Part shown: piece after piece, positions 60,690 to 64,000 of the stretch
Layout: each line of letters opens with the position of its first letter
Numbering within the stretch: position 1 is the stretch's first letter
Source: Hoplostethus atlanticus
Lineage: Eukaryota > Chordata > Actinopteri > Trachichthyiformes > Trachichthyidae
Assembly (NCBI GenBank): GCA_034670405.1
Contig: JAXDDX010000047.1
Coordinates: 2,606,001-2,670,000, forward strand
DNA: 64,000 nucleotides
Direction of reading: 5' to 3'
Notes under the pieces: generated by a model
Told to the model about the DNA's origin: nothing
Database searches by the model: none
What the model saw: the letters and a program-made list of their open reading frames with translations, nothing else
Translations under genes and position numbers: made by a program

Positions 60690-61393
60690 GCTAGTACCTG
60701 CCATTCCTTCACCACTGGAGCCCGGCCCATGTGCAACCACAATGCAGAGATGGAGGCATCCAATGGAACCGCGCCATACTGAGAAATCACACAAAGATGG
60801 GATTTAATGGCCCTTCGATTGAACGGTTCTGAAAAGCCAACCTCTGACCCTCAGCCTTGACCCCTGGCAACCCCGCCCATCCTCCAGGGTCCAGTGCTAG
60901 TCATTGGTCATTTGTCAAACTCCTCACGCTGATCTGATTACCGTCCAATTTGGGATCTGCCGACTACACACTTCTGGGATCAGGACAAGCTGCTTTCAGC
61001 AACTTTACATGACAACAAATAGCGGGATTGTTGGTGGGGAAGAGTAAAAGGAAAAGTATTTCTTCTTTTCAGACAAGAGAGTGAGACAAAACGTTGAGTG
61101 AGACAAAACGTTGCATTTAAGCCAACCTTGGCATCTTCTAAATCATAACCATGTTTCATTTAGTTTGGCATAAATAGGATATCACTAAGTAGCTCTAATG
61201 GAAACTGTTCAAGAAGTAAGTCATTGGGTTCACACTGAATCATTAGGTGAATAAAACAATCTGGAGGACAGAAACCAGACGGGAACCAGCAGATGAGACG
61301 AGTCATCCAAACTAAACATCTCTCAACGTCCAAATCTCTAACGACTACCAGCGTCCAGACAATAAATACTTCTAAACTCACTCACTGAGACCA

Positions 61394-61394
<1 letters not shown>

Positions 61395-61430
<36 letters not shown>

Positions 61431-61440
61431 TGTGTGTGTG
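61395..61440. repeat. (GT)n microsatellite with a GCGC interruption
   Basis: About 23 dinucleotide units, with CGCG near 61427-61430. It is one of two long dinucleotide arrays of opposite strand sense within 230 bases. Confidence 0.95.
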
Positions 61441-61551
61441 ATGAGTGACTGCTCTCTCAGTGCTGAAAATCTCCTGTACGGGAATGTCAATGAGTCCAAT
61501 ATAATAAAAGCCTTTTCCTGAACCTCCCTGAAGGTCCATGCCTGCCCCTCC

Positions 61552-61615
<64 letters not shown>
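61552..61615. repeat. (CA)n microsatellite
   Basis: About 31 CA units. It is the reverse complement in sense of the GT array at 61395-61440, so the pair could fold into a long imperfect hairpin. Confidence 0.95.
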
Positions 61616-61617
<2 letters not shown>

Positions 61618-62220
61618 TAGCCCTTTACTCATTATGTCTGGCTTAGCTCCTCTGGATTGTGTGGGGGCGACGGGGGTTGGGACAGGGTGGGGTTGGGTGA
61701 CCCCAGAGAGCATGACCTCAGGGGACATTCAGGGAGTTAAAGGGGGTGGGGGGTAATGTTGAGGACAGGGGGATGGGGGGATGACATACAGGGAGGGAAA
61801 GTAACTTCTAGAGCCCCTGCTAGTTGCATTCACTCCTAAGAAAATCTTCATTTCACTAGTAAACTGCACAAGCTTTACCAGAACAGATGTTATTGAATGG
61901 ATAAAGTAATAAAATAGAACTATAACAACGATATATAACTAAAAATAAACTGCAAGAATTATAAAAAACTCTTTTTCAGCCTGCAGGTAATTGCAATCAA
62001 TAAACAACTACTGTTTTCATATGGAATAGAGTCATGTTTAGTTCTGGTAGAGTCAGGTTTGGATCATGATGGATTTCCCTCCCCGTCTCTGAACTGGTCA
62101 CACACAGGAGTTTTGAGTTCCCTCCAAAAATGTTGCTCCATTATAAAACACCTCCCCCACCACGACGAGCTGGTTACACCCCCAGCCGACACACATCCAT
62201 CACAACAAGTGGAAAGAGTC

Positions 62221-62245
62221 TGTGTGTGTGTGTGTGTGTGTGTGT
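62221..62245. repeat. (GT)n microsatellite
   Basis: About 12 GT units. A second similar tract is at 62461-62487. Confidence 0.9.
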
Positions 62246-63806
62246 TTGGGGGGTGTACCATTAACCCCCCAGGGTGTAAAAGATTGTTGGACTCACACCA
62301 ATAGATGGAAAAACAAACTCTGACTTCAGCTGTTTTGCTTTGGGTATGAAACCAACAATAACTAACATCCAGGCCTGTGGCACACTGACAAACAAGAGAG
62401 TGATGAAACTGGTGAAGTACATATGAAATGGAACAAAAATGTGGGACAATGAAGTCAAAATTGTGTGTGTGTGTGTGTGTGTGTGTGATCTACAAGAGAT
62501 TGATCTATCCTTCCCTAGGGGGTGGGAGGTGGGAGGTGTTATTCCATACTCCTCCCTTTGTCAGGAAGCTTAATCAGGCATGTGGAGGTGTGTGGGTGAC
62601 CTCTGACCCTCGAGGTATCCCTGCTCTTTTCTTTTCCTTTAACTTGGCGTCAGGATATCCCCTCGTTTAACTCTGCTCAAAGTATTTTCAAACAACTGTT
62701 TAAAGTTTAGGTATGTTACATGTAGAGATGATCTGTAAAGCCGTTACAGGGTATTGGAAAATAAAATAACATCCGACTGGACAGTAAGACGAGTCCAGAC
62801 CAGGACCAGGAGCAGCTGCTGCCTCCGGCCAGAACACGCCTGGACACGTCCGCCTCACACAAGACTGACCAGAGGAAGTGGCCAGTGATGAGACATCCAC
62901 CAAAATGAGACATCCACCATTTAAAAAAAAAAGTTGAAATGATGAAATGACCGCTGGCTTGAAAGTAAAACTCGCTATTGGTTATTATTGATTATCGTTG
63001 AGTAATGAATGGAAACACAGCAGTTTGGAAGGAAACCGGTCTATTGCATTCACTGTCAGGAGAGGTTAGTTTATAACTGAAGGCTGGTGAAATATGTTGT
63101 GGTCAGTACGAGACCTTGCAGGAACTCTTGAGCAGCATGCAGCGTAACAGGAGCAGAAATGGTTCATTTGTCACATGCATGAGTTTATATACTTGATAGA
63201 GGGTGATTATTGGCTGGTTGGTGTTTATGTTCTATAGATTGTGGAGGTGAGTGACTGCATGTGAAGGGGGACTATTGTAAGGGACAGCAGGGCATGGTTT
63301 CTGTGTGAGTAAGCTTTCTCAGTGGGTGATGTGATGTGTGTGTGTGTGTGAGTAAGCTGACAGAGTGAAACAGAGGACTCATACTGACAGCACAACAATA
63401 AGCTCATGTCTTCAATGATACGTTGAGACATTTCAAACAGTGATCTTTTGCTTTTGCTTCTTCTGTGACAACTGGACTATTATTTCAGTTTTTGTTCACA
63501 CATATCTGAACACACTGTGGTAAGTCTATGATCCTTTCCCCCTCTCCAAATGAGCAAACCCGCCAAACAAGGGACAGCCATTCTGCATAAACACTCTTTT
63601 GTTTTACCCATTTGAACCTGAGGTTTCCCTTAACGATACGCAGAGTGTGTTCACCCCTTTTCTCCTTTCAGGGGCATTGGCGCTGAATAGGGGAGGCCAC
63701 TGCCAAATGGGAAAACGACGACACGGGCAGAAAGAAAGACCAGAATCAATCAGGAAGTGGCAGCTTTTCAGCTGTGCCAGAGGAGCCTGGGCAGCTTCCT
63801 GGTCTC

Positions 63807-63820
63807 GTTGCCAAGGCGAC
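63807..63820. promoter_or_regulatory. X-box-like site near the right edge
   Basis: Positions 63807-63820 read GTTGCC-AA-GGCGAC. The left half is perfect against the RFX X-box consensus, the spacer is 2 bases and the right half has one mismatch (GGCGAC for GGCAAC). No gene is recognised beside it inside the window. It may serve a gene beyond the edge or be a chance match. Confidence 0.35.
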
Positions 63821-64000
63821 TCAAAGATCGGCCAGCTGGTGGGGTGGGCAGCCGGCGGGTTTGATGGGGCAGAGGATGACGGTTGGGATATTGGTAAGGA
63901 GGGACTGGGCAGTGAACTGGTGAGTGAGGGGAGAGAAAGTTTAAGCAGTGGATATTGACTTTGTTCATATTTACCATCATGACATGGTGAGTATGGTCCT

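Larger units (their letters stand above)
51241..64000. other. Gene-poor, repeat-rich flank upstream of METRN
   Basis: About 12.8 kb with no exon chain that I recognise on either strand. It contains many microsatellites (entries below), a Tc1-like relic (57715-58198), a degenerate piece at about 60505-60550 resembling the common fish word CTTTTATCCAA...CTTACA, three copies of a GGCGGTCA word at 57300-57360, and an isolated X-box-like site at 63807-63820. Unique stretches such as 56860-56990 and 63600-63960 might be regulatory or belong to a gene beyond the right edge. In human FBXL16 follows METRN, but I see no F-box or LRR exon here. Confidence 0.55.

Noticed and set aside
63599-63958. 119-residue plus-strand frame at the right edge
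   Set aside because: No recognisable domain, and the composition follows local GC. It could be an exon of an unseen gene, but nothing supports that here.

Overview
This window is vertebrate nuclear DNA, most likely from a teleost fish. It holds multi-exon genes with canonical splice sites, very abundant CA/GT, CT/AG and tetranucleotide microsatellites, a Tc1-like inverted-repeat relic of the kind common in salmonids and pikes, and other repeats typical of fish. The species cannot be fixed from the sequence. There is no bacterial, viral or CRISPR content.

Layout: (1) 269-3990, plus strand: the 3' half of TELO2, with eleven exons visible. (2) 5332-29109, plus strand: a complete IFT140 with an X-box promoter, a non-coding first exon and 29 coding exons giving 1,455 residues. 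(3) 16733-22697, minus strand: TMEM204, nested in the 12.2-kb IFT140 intron. Its last exon carries an apparent one-base frameshift. (4) 31627-35585, plus strand: CCDC78, with an X-box just upstream. (5) 35586-47658: a 12-kb interval with no recognisable gene. (6) 47659-50857, minus strand: METRN in four exons, convergent with CCDC78. (7) 50858-64000: a gene-poor, microsatellite-rich flank with one Tc1-like relic and an isolated X-box-like site near the right edge.

How the genes relate: IFT140 (IFT-A retrograde ciliary transport) and CCDC78 (a coiled-coil protein linked to deuterosome-based centriole amplification in multiciliated cells) are neighbouring cilium genes. Each has a candidate RFX-type X-box at its 5' end. 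TELO2 (a TTT-complex co-chaperone for PIKK kinases), TMEM204 (an endothelial claudin-like membrane protein) and METRN (a secreted neurotrophic factor) share the locus through synteny rather than pathway. In human all five lie on 16p13.3, but in a different arrangement.

The main points to check are the TMEM204 frameshift, two GC-AG introns (IFT140 after coding exon 5 and METRN intron 1), the X-box that overlaps an upstream in-frame ATG of CCDC78, and the changed TELO2/IFT140 orientation relative to human. I did not find a novel multi-gene system. This is a conventional but informative locus.
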